DNA from: Actinoplanes sp. TFC3
GTDB taxonomy: Bacteria > Actinomycetota > Actinomycetes > Mycobacteriales > Micromonosporaceae
NCBI RefSeq assembly: GCF_001553785.1
Contig: NZ_LOJP01000001.1
Coordinates: forward strand, 2,560,343 to 2,624,342
DNA: 64,000 bases
Reading direction: 5' to 3'
Program-made: the position numbers and the translations under genes
Shown here: positions 31,852-41,730 of the stretch, one piece after another
Layout of the letters: the number at the start of each line of letters is the position of its first letter
Numbering within the stretch: the first letter of the stretch is position 1
Notes under the pieces: generated by a model
What the model was told of the DNA's origin: nothing
Database searches by the model: none
Seen by the model: only the letters and a program-made list of their open reading frames with translations

Positions 31852-32895
31852 TCAGCTCCCACATTCCGGACGGTTTGTCTCAGTATATGAGAGCGACCTG
31901 TCGTGCAGGGTGGTGGAGGGGTTGCTGCCGAACCGGGCCCGGTACTGCGAGGCGAAGCGGCCCAGGTGCGCGAAGCCCCACCGGTGCGCCACCGCAGCGA
32001 CGGTGGTGTACGCCGGGTCGGCCTGCCGCAGGGCTTCGTGGGCGCGGGTGAGCCGGACCTGTTTGAGGTAGGTCATCGGGGTCGGGCCGACGTACCGCTG
32101 GAAGCCTTCTTGCAGGGATCGCACGCTGATGCCGGCGATGCCCGCCAGATCGACCACGGTGAAAGGCCGTTCGGGTTCGGCGTTGATGGCGTCCATCGCG
32201 GTGCGGATGGCACGGGGAGCGGCTGCCGGTGCGGGCGCGGTGAGTTCCTCGGAGTAGCGGTGCGGCGCGCTGAGCAGCAGGCCGCCGAGCACGCTGTGCC
32301 GCAGATGATTGACGATGATCGGCTGGTGCAGCAGGGTGCTCGGCTGCATGATCTCCGAGCGCAACAGGCTCACCAGCCTGCTCCAGCTCAGCAGCGGGCC
32401 GGTGGTCAGGTCGAGCCTCGGGGGCAGAGCGATCGGGCCGGGGACCGGGCGCCCGAGCAGCCCGGCGAGCTCCGCCTCCAGTGCCGGGCGTTCGATCTTG
32501 ACGGAGAGTTCGGTGGACAGCGGGTCGTGGCCCATGAACACCGGGCTGTGCGGGCCGAACACCACCGCGTCGCCGGGCTGGCCGACCACCCGGTGCCCGG
32601 CGTGCTGCGACCAGACCTTGCGGTAGGTGGGGATGACGACATGGTACGCGTCCAGGTCGTCGGCGGCCAGCGTGATGGTGGTGCCGAAGCCGAGGCGTCC
32701 CACGGTCAGCGGGCCGAGCTGGATGACGTCGAAGCGCAGGGAGAACCCGGTGAGGCCCTGCGGTGTCCCGACCGTGATCGGGTAGTAGAAGTCATTCAAC
32801 AGCGATCGTGTCTGGTCGATGTCCTTGCTGTTGACCACGGCGCGTGGCAGCGGGATTCCCGGCGGGGTGGCGGTCGGCCGGGGAGGGTCAGCCAT
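31852..32895 (-). CDS. AraC family transcriptional regulator
   Basis: 347 residues from ATG 32895; a TTG 57 bases upstream is a less likely start. The C-terminal ~100 residues carry two helix-turn-helix motifs ('FTVVDLAGIAGISVRSLQEGFQRYVGPTPMTYLKQVRL' and 'TVAAVAHRWGFAHLGRFASQYRARFG'). The N-terminal ~220 residues resemble the AraC-binding-like domain 2 used by regulators of aromatic-compound catabolism. It sits just before the FAD oxidoreductase gene and may control that operon. Confidence 0.88.
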   Translation of the reverse strand: MADPPRPTATPPGIPLPRAVVNSKDIDQTRSLLNDFYYPITVGTPQGLTGFSLRFDVIQLGPLTVGRLGFGTTITLAADDLDAYHVVIPTYRKVWSQHAGHRVVGQPGDAVVFGPHSPVFMGHDPLSTELSVKIERPALEAELAGLLGRPVPGPIALPPRLDLTTGPLLSWSRLVSLLRSEIMQPSTLLHQPIIVNHLRHSVLGGLLLSAPHRYSEELTAPAPAAAPRAIRTAMDAINAEPERPFTVVDLAGIAGISVRSLQEGFQRYVGPTPMTYLKQVRLTRAHEALRQADPAYTTVAAVAHRWGFAHLGRFASQYRARFGSNPSTTLHDRSLSYTETNRPECGS

Positions 32896-33040
32896 CGAGG
32901 CAGAAGCTTCTGTCCATGCAGGCAGTATTTGGCCCCCGCGGGCCGGCGTCAATTGGTAGGGACGAGCGGGGTATCGGCGCTGCGCAGATGAACTTCAGGT
33001 GAACTCGGTAACTGGCTGCGGTTTTGCGTCGAAGGGTCCG

Positions 33041-34663
33041 ATGGCGGCTGGGGCGGCCGTCACCGCGCTATCGAGGAGCAAACCGGACGTGGGTGCAGGC
33101 CGCTGGATGCGTGACCGCCGGGTGTCGACCAAGATCCTCACGGTGGCCGGGGTCGCCGTCATCGGGACGCTGGTCACCGGGGTGTTGAGCCTGTCCGGGA
33201 TCGGCGACCTGCAGGGTACGCGCTCCGCCGAGCTGCAGCGCGCCGTTCCGTACATCACCAAGCTGAACAGTGCGGCGCTGGCGGCCAAGGCTGCCGCCAA
33301 CGACGAGCGCGGTTACCTGATCGCCGGGGACACCTCGTTCCGGGAGGAGTCGCTGGGCCGCAAGAAGACCGTCGACGAGAACCTGGCCGGGGCTCGCGCG
33401 CTGAGCAGCCCGGACAACCAAGCCGCCCTCGACAAGATCAAGGCCGCGACCGACGCCTGGTTCGCCGCGCTCAACGCCGAGTACACCACGTTCGGCACCG
33501 ATCGGCAGGCGGCCGTCACGGCGGCCATGGGCCCCAACCGGGACCTGCGCAAAGCCTACGAGACCCTGCTGTCGGGCGAGATCACGCGAGCCGGTGACGC
33601 GTTGGTCGCGGGCAGGCAATTCGATGCAACGGTACGCACAACGCGTACCGTCGTGCTGGTTGCTCTGGTTGTCGCCGTTGTCCTGGCAGTTGCCCTGGCC
33701 CTGATCGTGGCCCGGATGATCCTCACCCCGCTGCACCGGGTGTCCGGCGTGCTCGACGCCGTGGCCGACGGTGACCTGTCGCGCGACGCCGAGGTGCGCC
33801 AGCGCGATGAGCTGGGCCGCATGGCCGACAGCCTGCGCCGGGCCACCGCCACCCTGCGCCAGACCGTCAGTGACCTCACCGATCATTCCGCCACGCTCGG
33901 TTCGGCCGCTGGCTCGCTGGAACAGACCAGCCAGGACAGTACGGCCGGAGCCGAAGCCGGCGCCCGGCAGGCCGCCACGGTGGCCGAGTCCGCGGCGACC
34001 ATGTCCTCCACCATCCAGACCGTCGCGGCCGGCGCCGAGCAGATGGGCGCCTCGATCCGCGAGATCAGCGAGAGCGCCACCCAGGCCGCCGCGGTCGCCT
34101 CCCGGGCGGTCGAGGTCACCACGGTGACCACCGGCGTCATGGCCAAGCTGGGGGACTCCTCGGTGGAGATCGGCAACGTCATCAAGGTCATCACCGCGAT
34201 CGCCGAGCAGACCAACCTGCTGGCGCTCAACGCCACCATCGAGGCGGCTCGCGCCGGGGAGATGGGCAAGGGCTTCGCCGTGGTCGCCGCGGAGGTCAAG
34301 GACCTCGCCCAGGAAACCGCCAAGGCCACCGAGGACATCGGGGCCCGGGTCGCGGCGATCCAGGCCGACACCGCCGGGGCGGTCACCGCGATGCAGGAGA
34401 TCAGCGAGATCATCGCCCAGATCAGCGACTTCCAGACGACGATCGCCTCAGCGGTCGAGGAGCAGACCGTCACGACCAACGAGATGAGCCGCAACGTGGC
34501 CGAGGCCGCCACCTCCGGCGGGCAGGTCGCGGCCACCATCACCGACGTGGCCGCCTCGGTGCAGCTCACCACCGTCGGGGTGGGCGAGGCCAGCCGGGCG
34601 GCCGCCCAGCTCACCGAGATGTCGCAGGACCTGCGCCGCATCGTCGCCCGCTTCACCCTCTGA
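33041..34663 (+). CDS. methyl-accepting chemotaxis protein
   Basis: 540 residues from ATG 33041 (AAGGG upstream; GTG 32999 is an alternative). TM1 ~31-52, a four-helix-bundle extracellular sensor (4HB_MCP, ~55-200), TM2 ~203-227, HAMP ~228-280, then a long coiled coil. The hairpin tip '[35 protein letters not shown]' (~389-423) is the near-invariant CheA/CheW contact region. It implies that a chemotaxis system and motility exist elsewhere in the genome. The C-terminus ends at the signalling helix with no CheR tether. It lies just ahead of two GGDEF-EAL genes on the same strand. Confidence 0.92.
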   Translation: MAAGAAVTALSRSKPDVGAGRWMRDRRVSTKILTVAGVAVIGTLVTGVLSLSGIGDLQGTRSAELQRAVPYITKLNSAALAAKAAANDERGYLIAGDTSFREESLGRKKTVDENLAGARALSSPDNQAALDKIKAATDAWFAALNAEYTTFGTDRQAAVTAAMGPNRDLRKAYETLLSGEITRAGDALVAGRQFDATVRTTRTVVLVALVVAVVLAVALALIVARMILTPLHRVSGVLDAVADGDLSRDAEVRQRDELGRMADSLRRATATLRQTVSDLTDHSATLGSAAGSLEQTSQDSTAGAEAGARQAATVAESAATMSSTIQTVAAGAEQMGASIREISESATQAAAVASRAVEVTTVTTGVMAKLGDSSVEIGNVIKVITAIAEQTNLLALNATIEAARAGEMGKGFAVVAAEVKDLAQETAKATEDIGARVAAIQADTAGAVTAMQEISEIIAQISDFQTTIASAVEEQTVTTNEMSRNVAEAATSGGQVAATITDVAASVQLTTVGVGEASRAAAQLTEMSQDLRRIVARFTL

Positions 34664-34712
34664 CGCCCGCCCCGGGCTCAGCCGATCCTCCACCCGGCCG
34701 ATCGGGTATGAC

Positions 34713-36935
34713 ATGGGCGTTCTCGCGCGGTGCTGGGGTCAGCCGGGACAGCGCGCCGTCACCGTGGTGGTCACCGCGGCCGGTTTCAGCCAGATCGTCG
34801 CGCTGACCGTCAGCCCGCTGCGGCTACCGATCATCTACGCCGCGCTGCTCGTGCTGGACAGCCTCGGCGCCTACTACTCCGTGCGCGTGGCCGCCGTCAG
34901 CGCGTACCGCTGGCCCTGGCGGCTGCTGGCCCTGGCCCGCGCCAGCGCGGTAGCCGCCTTCCTGAGCCTCGCGCTGTACCTGCTGACCGGCAGCTCACCG
35001 GCCTACTACACCGGTGTCGGGCTGCGCATGGCCATGTTCGTGCTGCTCGCGGCGGCCAGCATCGTCTCCCGGCTGCTGGTCATCGAGGGCCAGGCCCGGT
35101 GGGCGTTTCTCACCGAGGTCGTCATGGTCGTGTCCGCCGGCGCCATGCTGGCCTGGTACGTCGTGCTGAACCCGCTGCTCGAGGGCAACCCCGGCATCGG
35201 CGAGTTGCTGCGCATCCTCGGCTACACCGCCGGTGACCTGCTCGTGCTGGCGGCGGTGGCCGCGCTGCTGCTCGGCGGCGGCGTGCCCCGGCTGCGGCAC
35301 CCGACCGCCCCGATGGCCGCCGGCCTGCTGCTGCTGTTGTGCTGCGACATCGCCCTCAACGCGGTCAACCTGCGCGGCGATCAGGCCGCGGTGCCGTACC
35401 TGACGCAGGGCATGGTCGGCGCCAGCCTGCTGATGACGCTGTCGCCGATGCTCATCCTGCGCCGGCGCCCGGTGCTCACCCGGGTCACCGACCGGCCCGC
35501 CTGGACCGACCGGCTGGTGCTGCTGTCGCTGCTCGCCGGAGCCGCCTTCTTGATCTTCGTGGCGATCCGCCAGCACGACCTGTTCCCTTGGGGCGGCCTG
35601 GTCGTCTGCCTGATGCTGATGGTCGGCGCCGTCATGGCGCGCCTGCAGCTGGCCCTGCGCTCCACCCGCGAGCTGGTCGTCGCCGACGCCCTGACCGGGC
35701 TGGCCAACCGCACCGGACTGGAGAACGCCATCGCCACCGGCCTGCGCCGCGGTGAGCGGATGTCGCTGCTGCTGATCGACCTCGACGATTTCAAGCTCAT
35801 CAACGATGCGTACGGCCACGCCGCCGGCGACGCCGTGCTCACCGAGTTCGGGCGCCACCTGCGCGCGTCGGTGCGCTCCGGCGACACCTGCGCCCGCTTC
35901 GGCGGCGACGAGTTCGCCGTGCTGCTCATCGACTCCGAGCGCGCCGACCTGGTGGCCCAGCGCATCCTGGACGCCATCGAGGCCGCCCCGCTGCCGCTGG
36001 GCGAGGACCTGGTCACCATGCACGCCAGCATCGGGCTGGCCGAGCACCGCCCCGGTGGCACCGCCGGCGACCTGCTGCGCCGCGCCGACCTGGCCATGTA
36101 CGTGGCCAAGGGCGCCGGCACCCACTCCTGGCGCCGGCACGACGACTCGATGATCGACCGCCGGGCCCAGGACGCGGCGCTGGCCAAGGAGCTCGCCGGC
36201 GCCGCCGGACGCGGCGAGCTGCTGCTCTACCTGCAGCCCATCGTCAACCTCGACACCGCCCAGCCGCTGGGCTACGAGGCCCTGCTGCGCTGGCAGCACC
36301 CCACCCGCGGGCTGGTCCCGCCGCTGGAGTTCATCCCCGCCGCCGAGCGCACCGGCCTGATCACCGATATCGGCCTGTTCGTGCTGGAACAAGCCTGCCG
36401 GCAGGCCACCGCGCTGCCCGGCCAGGCCTACGTGTCGGTGAACGTCTCCCCGCAGCAACTGCGCAACCCCGCCCTGGCCCACGACGTGCTCGGCGTGGTG
36501 CAGCGCAGCGGCATCGCCCCGCGGCGGCTGCTGCTGGAGATCACCGAGTCGGCGATCGTCAACGACCAGGCCAGCATCGCCGTGCTGCACGACCTGCGCT
36601 CGCACGGCATCCAGGTCGCCATCGACGACTTCGGCACCGGCTACTCCGCGCTGCACTACCTGACCCGCCTGCCGGTCGACATCCTCAAGATCGACCGGAG
36701 CTTCGTGGCCCAGCTCGACGGCACCCCGAGTGGCGCGGCCATCGCCGAGGCGGTGATCCGCCTCGCCCAGGTGCTGCGGCTGAGCACCATCGCCGAGGGC
36801 GTCGAGACCGCCGCGCAGGCCGACGAGCTGCGGCTGCTCGGCTGTCATGCCGGTCAAGGTTTCCGGTACGCCGCGCCGCGCCCGGCCCCCGAAGTGCTGG
36901 CCGCCGCGACCGGCGCCGGGTTGCCGTACCGCTGA
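34713..36935 (+). CDS. membrane GGDEF-EAL c-di-GMP enzyme, copy 1
   Basis: 740 residues. The N-terminal ~300 residues have eight to ten membrane segments and no separate extracellular domain. The GGDEF domain (~318-485) has 'VVADALTGLANRTGLE', 'LLLIDLDDFKLINDAYGHAAGD' and an intact GGDEF motif at 397-401, with no RxxD inhibitory site obvious upstream. The EAL domain (~500-730) keeps E522 in 'YEALLRW', 'NVSPQQL', 'EITESAI', 'IDDFGTGYSAL', 'LKIDRSF' and 'AEGVET'. Both activities appear possible. The next gene is a paralogue of the same architecture, 58 bases away, so this is a tandem duplication. Confidence 0.9.
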   Translation: MGVLARCWGQPGQRAVTVVVTAAGFSQIVALTVSPLRLPIIYAALLVLDSLGAYYSVRVAAVSAYRWPWRLLALARASAVAAFLSLALYLLTGSSPAYYTGVGLRMAMFVLLAAASIVSRLLVIEGQARWAFLTEVVMVVSAGAMLAWYVVLNPLLEGNPGIGELLRILGYTAGDLLVLAAVAALLLGGGVPRLRHPTAPMAAGLLLLLCCDIALNAVNLRGDQAAVPYLTQGMVGASLLMTLSPMLILRRRPVLTRVTDRPAWTDRLVLLSLLAGAAFLIFVAIRQHDLFPWGGLVVCLMLMVGAVMARLQLALRSTRELVVADALTGLANRTGLENAIATGLRRGERMSLLLIDLDDFKLINDAYGHAAGDAVLTEFGRHLRASVRSGDTCARFGGDEFAVLLIDSERADLVAQRILDAIEAAPLPLGEDLVTMHASIGLAEHRPGGTAGDLLRRADLAMYVAKGAGTHSWRRHDDSMIDRRAQDAALAKELAGAAGRGELLLYLQPIVNLDTAQPLGYEALLRWQHPTRGLVPPLEFIPAAERTGLITDIGLFVLEQACRQATALPGQAYVSVNVSPQQLRNPALAHDVLGVVQRSGIAPRRLLLEITESAIVNDQASIAVLHDLRSHGIQVAIDDFGTGYSALHYLTRLPVDILKIDRSFVAQLDGTPSGAAIAEAVIRLAQVLRLSTIAEGVETAAQADELRLLGCHAGQGFRYAAPRPAPEVLAAATGAGLPYR

Positions 36936-36978
36936 AATCACCCCCGTATCGCTTGACACTTGATCACGTGAGGGACCT

Positions 36979-36986
36979 GCCGATAG
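36979..36986 (+). promoter_or_regulatory. possible FliA/WhiG-type -10 box
   Basis: GCCGATAG resembles the GCCGATAA -10 element of motility/sporulation sigma factors (FliA/WhiG type). A weak -35 (TTGA) lies 15 bases upstream. Transcription would start near the ATG at 36994, giving a leaderless mRNA. A GGCCGATCG sequence lies similarly upstream of the first GGDEF-EAL gene. Low confidence because the -35 is poor. Confidence 0.3.
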
Positions 36987-36993
36987 GTCTGGC

Positions 36994-39204
36994 ATGGGTC
37001 GAGAAGCGCGCTCGTGGGTCATTCCTGCACTGGTCGCCGCGGTGCTGGCCGGGCAGGGCATCGCCCTTCTCGAACCGGGGCAGCGCCCCAACATCATGGG
37101 CTTGACCATCCTGGTGCTCGACGTGATCGGCTTCGGCGCCGCACTGCGCGCGGCCCGGCGTGGCGACACCGCGCTCTGGCGGATGATCGCCATCGGCCGG
37201 CTGTGCTCGCTGCTGACCTCGCTGGTGCTGGCCGCAGCCGGGATCACCGGCAACGACGTGATGTGGTGGGTCGGACTGAGCCTGCGCCTGGTCAGCTTCG
37301 TGTTCGTGGCCGCCGCGGTGCTGTTCACCCCCGGACGCAGGCTGTCGGCCCGCGGGCGCCTGGCCTACCTCTCCGAGACAATCACCGTGGTGGCCGGCGG
37401 GTTCATGGTGGTCTGGTACTTCGCCATCGACCCGGTGATCCAGCAGAGTTCACCCGGGCTGGTGTGGATCCGCGAGGTCGGCTATCCGCTGGGCGACCTG
37501 CTGATGCTGCTGGCCGTCGCGGTGAGCCTGCTGCGCGGCGCCGCCAGCCGCGCCGCCGGCCCGATGGCGCTGCTGATCGCCGGCATGGGCATCTACCTGG
37601 CCGGGGACGTGTTCTGGTCCGGCGTGCAGATGCGCGAGCAGCAGATGCTGGTGACCTCGCCGGTGGCCGGCGCGCTGCTCGCCGTGGGTTCGCTGCTCAT
37701 GACGCTGGCACCGATGCGGGTGCGCGGCCCCGAACCGCGCCCGGGCCGCGACGCCCGCTCCGAGCTGCGCTGGTCGACCCACCTGCCGGTGACCGCGATG
37801 GTGATCAGCGGAACCCTCATCGCGGCGGTCACCGTCGCCGAGCACGACCTGCTGCCCTGGGGCGGGCTGGTCCTCGGCCTGATCACCATGAACGCGGCCA
37901 TCACCACCCGCCAGGTCATCTCGCTGCGCGAGAGCCGCGACCAGATTGTCACCGACCCGCTGACCGCGCTGGCCAACCGCACCGGGCTGTTCGAGGCCAT
38001 CACCCGCGAGTCCCGGCAGAGCGCCGGGCTGCTGCTGATCGACCTGGACGGCTTCAAACCCATCAACGACGCGTACGGCCACGCCGCCGGGGACACCGTG
38101 CTCGTCGAGTTCGCCCACCTGCTGCGCAGCTCGGTGCGCACCGAGGACGTCGTGGCCCGCCTCGGCGGCGACGAGTTCGTGGCCCTGCTGCCCGGCGTGG
38201 ACGACGCCGAGCGGGCCGGCGGGGTGGCCCAGCGCATCCTCACCACCCTGCTGGCCCGCCCGGTGCAGCTCGGCGACGACACCGTGCCCATCCGCGCCAG
38301 CATCGGGCTGACCATCAGCACGCCCGGCGAAACGGCCAAGGACCTGCTGCGCCGCGCCGACCTCGCCATGTACCAGATCAAACGGGCCGGCACGCACGGC
38401 TGGATCGCCTACGACCCGTCGATGGCCGACCGCCGCGCCGAGGACGCCGCGCTCAGCGACGACCTGAGCAAGGCCCTGGCCCGCAACGAACTGCAGGTGC
38501 TCTTCCAGCCCATCGTCGAGCTGCCCGAGGGACTCCCCAAAGCGACGGAGGCACTGGTCCGCTGGAACCACCCGGTGCACGGCACGGTGTCGCCGGTGCG
38601 CTTCATCCCACTGGCCGAGCGCAGCGGCGCCATCCACGACATCGGCCTGTTCGTGCTGGAACGCGCCTGCGAGCAGCTACGCGAATGGCCCTCGCTGTAC
38701 ATGAGCGTCAACCTCTCGCCCCGCCAGCTGCAGCGGCCCACCCTGGTGCTCGACGTGCTGGCCGTGCTGCAGCGCACCGGCATCGAGGCGACCCGGCTGG
38801 TGCTCGAGGTCACCGAGTCGGCGATCGTCGACCAGTCCGCCATCGACGTGCTCACCGCGTTGCGCAGCCACGGCATCCGGATCGCGGTCGACGACTTCGG
38901 CACCGGCTACTCCTCGCTGCAATATCTGACCCGGTTGCCGGTCGACGTCCTCAAGATCGACCGAAGCTTCGTGGCCCGGCTGGACGGCACCCCGGAGGGC
39001 TCGGCCATCGTCGAGGCAGTGCTGCGCCTCAGCGAGGTCCTGCACCTGGCCACGGTGGCCGAGGGCATCGAAACCGCCGAGCAGGCAGCCGAGTTGTACC
39101 AACTCGGCTGCACCTCCGGGCAGGGCTATCTCTACTCCCGGCCCCGCACCGCGCAGGAGCTGAATGTCAACATGCCGGCACTGAATGTCATGCCGGATCG
39201 CTGA
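36994..39204 (+). CDS. membrane GGDEF-EAL c-di-GMP enzyme, copy 2
   Basis: 736 residues with the same plan as copy 1: eight to ten N-terminal membrane segments, GGDEF domain with 'IVTDPLTALANRTGLFE', 'DLDGFKPINDAYGHAAGD' and GGDEF at 391-395, and an EAL domain with E519 in 'TEALVRW', 'NLSPRQL', 'EVTESAI', 'VDDFGTGYSSL', 'LKIDRSF', 'AEGIET'. The catalytic domains resemble copy 1 far more than the membrane parts do, which suggests that the sensors diverged after duplication. It probably tunes local c-di-GMP in response to a membrane signal; the signal is unknown. Confidence 0.9.
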   Translation: MGREARSWVIPALVAAVLAGQGIALLEPGQRPNIMGLTILVLDVIGFGAALRAARRGDTALWRMIAIGRLCSLLTSLVLAAAGITGNDVMWWVGLSLRLVSFVFVAAAVLFTPGRRLSARGRLAYLSETITVVAGGFMVVWYFAIDPVIQQSSPGLVWIREVGYPLGDLLMLLAVAVSLLRGAASRAAGPMALLIAGMGIYLAGDVFWSGVQMREQQMLVTSPVAGALLAVGSLLMTLAPMRVRGPEPRPGRDARSELRWSTHLPVTAMVISGTLIAAVTVAEHDLLPWGGLVLGLITMNAAITTRQVISLRESRDQIVTDPLTALANRTGLFEAITRESRQSAGLLLIDLDGFKPINDAYGHAAGDTVLVEFAHLLRSSVRTEDVVARLGGDEFVALLPGVDDAERAGGVAQRILTTLLARPVQLGDDTVPIRASIGLTISTPGETAKDLLRRADLAMYQIKRAGTHGWIAYDPSMADRRAEDAALSDDLSKALARNELQVLFQPIVELPEGLPKATEALVRWNHPVHGTVSPVRFIPLAERSGAIHDIGLFVLERACEQLREWPSLYMSVNLSPRQLQRPTLVLDVLAVLQRTGIEATRLVLEVTESAIVDQSAIDVLTALRSHGIRIAVDDFGTGYSSLQYLTRLPVDVLKIDRSFVARLDGTPEGSAIVEAVLRLSEVLHLATVAEGIETAEQAAELYQLGCTSGQGYLYSRPRTAQELNVNMPALNVMPDR

Positions 39205-39243
39205 TCCCGCGTTACGGTGGCATCAGCAGATCGGAGATTGTTG

Positions 39244-40665
39244 ATGTCCGTAGCTCGTCGTTTCGCCCGGATCTCCTCCGCCGCCCGACCCGCCGGAAGG
39301 CGCCTCCTTTTCCGGCGAGCCGTCGTGCTCGGCGGCAGCGTCGCCGGTCTGATGGCCGCGCGCGTCCTCAGCGACCACGCCGACGAAGTCGTCATCATCG
39401 AACGCGATGACCTGGAAACCCTGACCGTGACCGACGAGCAGATCGCGGCCGACCCCCTGCACGCGGTCCCGCCCCGCCCCGGCGTACCGCAGGGCGCGCA
39501 GGTGCACGCGTTGCTGCCGGCCGGGCAGATGCAGCTGGAGCGCTGGTTCCCCGGGTTCGTCGACGCGGCCCTGGAAACCGGGGCGATCAACCCGCCGCCG
39601 GGCAGCGGACGCTTCTACCTCGACGGCCAGCTACGCGCCGACCCGCCCACCGGACCGGCCATGCAGGGCCTGATCTCCAGCCGTCCGTTCCTGGAGGCGT
39701 TGATCCGCAACCGCGTGCTCGCCCTGCCCGGCGTGCGCGTCGAACGCGGCCGGGCACAGGGACTCACCATCGCCGGCGACGCGGTCACCGGAGTGCGCTG
39801 GATACCTGAGGGCAGCGAGCAAGCCGTCGAGCAAGATGCGGACTTCGTGGTCGACGCCACCGGCCGCTCCACCCGGCTCGGCGACTGGATCGGCGAGTAC
39901 GGCTTCACCGCGCCGCCGCTGCAGCGCATGGGCATCAAACTCAACTACGCCACCGCCATCTACCGGCGCCCGCCCGACCCGCAGGTCTGGACTGCCATCT
40001 CGGTGGTCACCGCCGCCCCCGGGCGCACCGCGCGCATCGGCGGCTTCACCCCGATCGAAGGCGACCGGTGGACGATGCTGGTCTCCGGCTACGCCGACGA
40101 TCGGCCCAGCCGCGACCCCGAGGACTACCAGCGGCGCTGCGAACAGGACTTCCCGGCCGAGTTCGGCGACGTGGCCCGTACCGCCGAACGCGCCAGCGAG
40201 ATCGCCACCTACCACCAGGTCGACAGCCGGCGGCGCAACTTCGACGAGCTCGACCGCTTCCCGGCCCGACTGGTCGCCGCCGGTGACGCCGTGGCCTCGT
40301 TCAACCCGGTTTACGGCCAGGGCATGACCTCGGCGATGCTGCACGCCTCGTGCCTGTCGGACTATCTGCGTGGCGACCCGGACCTGCAGCGCCCCGCCAC
40401 CGGCTACTTCGCCGACGTACGGGTGGTGGTCGACGCCGCCTGGCAGATCTCCACCATGCCCGACCTGGCGCTGCCGCACGTCGACGGGCCCTACCCGCCC
40501 GGCTACCCGGTCCTGCAGTGGTTCGGCCGGCTGATGGCGCAGGCCGCGGCCAAGGACCGCACGGTCAACCGCGAACTCGGCCTGGTCACCTCCATGCTGG
40601 CCCACCCCAGCTCGCTGGCCCGCCCCGGCCTGCTCCTGCGAGCCCTCACCGCCACCATCCGCTAG
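39244..40665 (+). CDS. FAD-dependent oxidoreductase (geranylgeranyl-reductase/halogenase-like fold)
   Basis: 473 residues from ATG 39244 (GGAG ~8 bases upstream). The N-terminus is Arg/Ala-rich, then 'AVVLGGSVAGLMAARVLSDHADEVVIIERDDL' (~33-64) is the FAD Rossmann motif. 'SRPFLEALIRNRV', 'VVDATGRSTRLGDWI' and 'LVAAGDAVASFNPVYGQGMTSAMLHA' (~345-370) complete the FAD-binding set of p-hydroxybenzoate-hydroxylase-fold enzymes. There is no WxWxIP halogenase signature. It is followed by an epoxide-hydrolase-like gene 8 bases later and lies near the PKS, so it may be an epoxidase or hydroxylase acting on the polyketide; that link is inference. Confidence 0.8.
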   Translation: MSVARRFARISSAARPAGRRLLFRRAVVLGGSVAGLMAARVLSDHADEVVIIERDDLETLTVTDEQIAADPLHAVPPRPGVPQGAQVHALLPAGQMQLERWFPGFVDAALETGAINPPPGSGRFYLDGQLRADPPTGPAMQGLISSRPFLEALIRNRVLALPGVRVERGRAQGLTIAGDAVTGVRWIPEGSEQAVEQDADFVVDATGRSTRLGDWIGEYGFTAPPLQRMGIKLNYATAIYRRPPDPQVWTAISVVTAAPGRTARIGGFTPIEGDRWTMLVSGYADDRPSRDPEDYQRRCEQDFPAEFGDVARTAERASEIATYHQVDSRRRNFDELDRFPARLVAAGDAVASFNPVYGQGMTSAMLHASCLSDYLRGDPDLQRPATGYFADVRVVVDAAWQISTMPDLALPHVDGPYPPGYPVLQWFGRLMAQAAAKDRTVNRELGLVTSMLAHPSSLARPGLLLRALTATIR

Positions 40666-40673
40666 GGAGATCC

Positions 40674-41630
40674 ATGGCCACCATCACCGAGGGCGACGCC
40701 GAGGTCAACGGCATCCGCCTGCACTACACCCAGGCCGGTACGGGCCCGCTCGTGCTGCTGCTGCACGGCTTCCCCGAGACTTCGTACTCCTGGCGGCACC
40801 AGCTGAGCGCCCTGGCCGACGCCGGCTACCGCGCCGTTGCCCCCGACCAGCGCGGCTACCCCGGCTCCGAGCATCCGGCCGCGCCCGACGACTACACGAT
40901 CCACCACCTGGTCGGCGACGTCGTCGCGCTCATCGACGTCTTCGAGGCCGGTGACGCCATGGTGGTCGGGCACGACTGGGGTTCACCGGTGGCTTGGGGT
41001 ACCGCGCAGTCACGGCCCGACCTGGTGCGCGGGGTGGCCTCGCTGAGCGTGCCGTTCCAGCTTCGCAGCCCGGTGCGGCCCCTGGACGGGGTGCGGCACG
41101 CCTTCGGCGACAACTTCTACCAGTTGTACTTCCAGGAACCCGGCGTCGCCGAGCGTGAGTTCGAAGGCGACACGGCCGACATGTTCCGCCGGATGTTCTA
41201 CTGGTACTCCGGCGACGCCCCCGAGGTGCAGAACCTGATCTGCGACGAGAACGGCATGACCGGCTCGCTGGCCCTGCCGCAGAAGCTGCCCGGCTGGCTC
41301 AGCGAGGACGACATCGCCGCGTACACCACCGCCTTCTCCGCCCAGGGCTTCACCGGCGCCCTGAACTGGTACCGCAACATCGACCGCAACTGGGAACTGA
41401 CCACCCCCTGGGCCGGCGCCCGCATCGAGCGCCCGGCGATGTTCCTCGGCGGCGACCGCGACCCGGTGGTCAACTGGTTCGACCCGGGCAAGCTGCGCGA
41501 GCTGATGGCCCCCGCGGTGCCCCACCTGACCTCGTTCGACCTGATCGAGGGGGCCGGGCACTGGATCCAGCAGGAACGACCGGAGGCCACCAACCGCGCC
41601 CTGATCGCCTTCGCCGACTCGCTGCGCTGA
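40674..41630 (+). CDS. epoxide hydrolase-like alpha/beta hydrolase
   Basis: 318 residues; AGGGAGATCC precedes the ATG. Soluble epoxide-hydrolase hallmarks are the 'LHGFPETSYSWRHQ' oxyanion H-G-x-P motif, nucleophile Asp101 in 'VVGHDWGSPVAW', the acid in 'GGDRDPVV' (~262) and His296 in 'GAGHWIQQERP'. The lid contains a Tyr-rich stretch ('FYQLYF', 'YWYSGD', 'LNWYRNID') that can supply the epoxide-polarising tyrosines. Asp rather than Ser as nucleophile separates it from esterases. It begins 8 bases after the flavoprotein gene, so oxidation followed by epoxide opening is a plausible two-step unit. Confidence 0.85.
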   Translation: MATITEGDAEVNGIRLHYTQAGTGPLVLLLHGFPETSYSWRHQLSALADAGYRAVAPDQRGYPGSEHPAAPDDYTIHHLVGDVVALIDVFEAGDAMVVGHDWGSPVAWGTAQSRPDLVRGVASLSVPFQLRSPVRPLDGVRHAFGDNFYQLYFQEPGVAEREFEGDTADMFRRMFYWYSGDAPEVQNLICDENGMTGSLALPQKLPGWLSEDDIAAYTTAFSAQGFTGALNWYRNIDRNWELTTPWAGARIERPAMFLGGDRDPVVNWFDPGKLRELMAPAVPHLTSFDLIEGAGHWIQQERPEATNRALIAFADSLR

Positions 41631-41730
41631 ACGGGCCGGTCAGCCGGCGGCGGGTGCAGCAGCCCGGCGGCCGTGGCGTCCTGCGCGGTCGCCGCCAGCG
41701 ACTGCAGGAACACCCCGCCGAGGCGCAGGC

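Noticed and set aside
41631..41730. Possible minus-strand gene remnant after the epoxide hydrolase
   Set aside because: About 30 codons in one frame look protein-like, but there is no start, no family match and it is too short to support.
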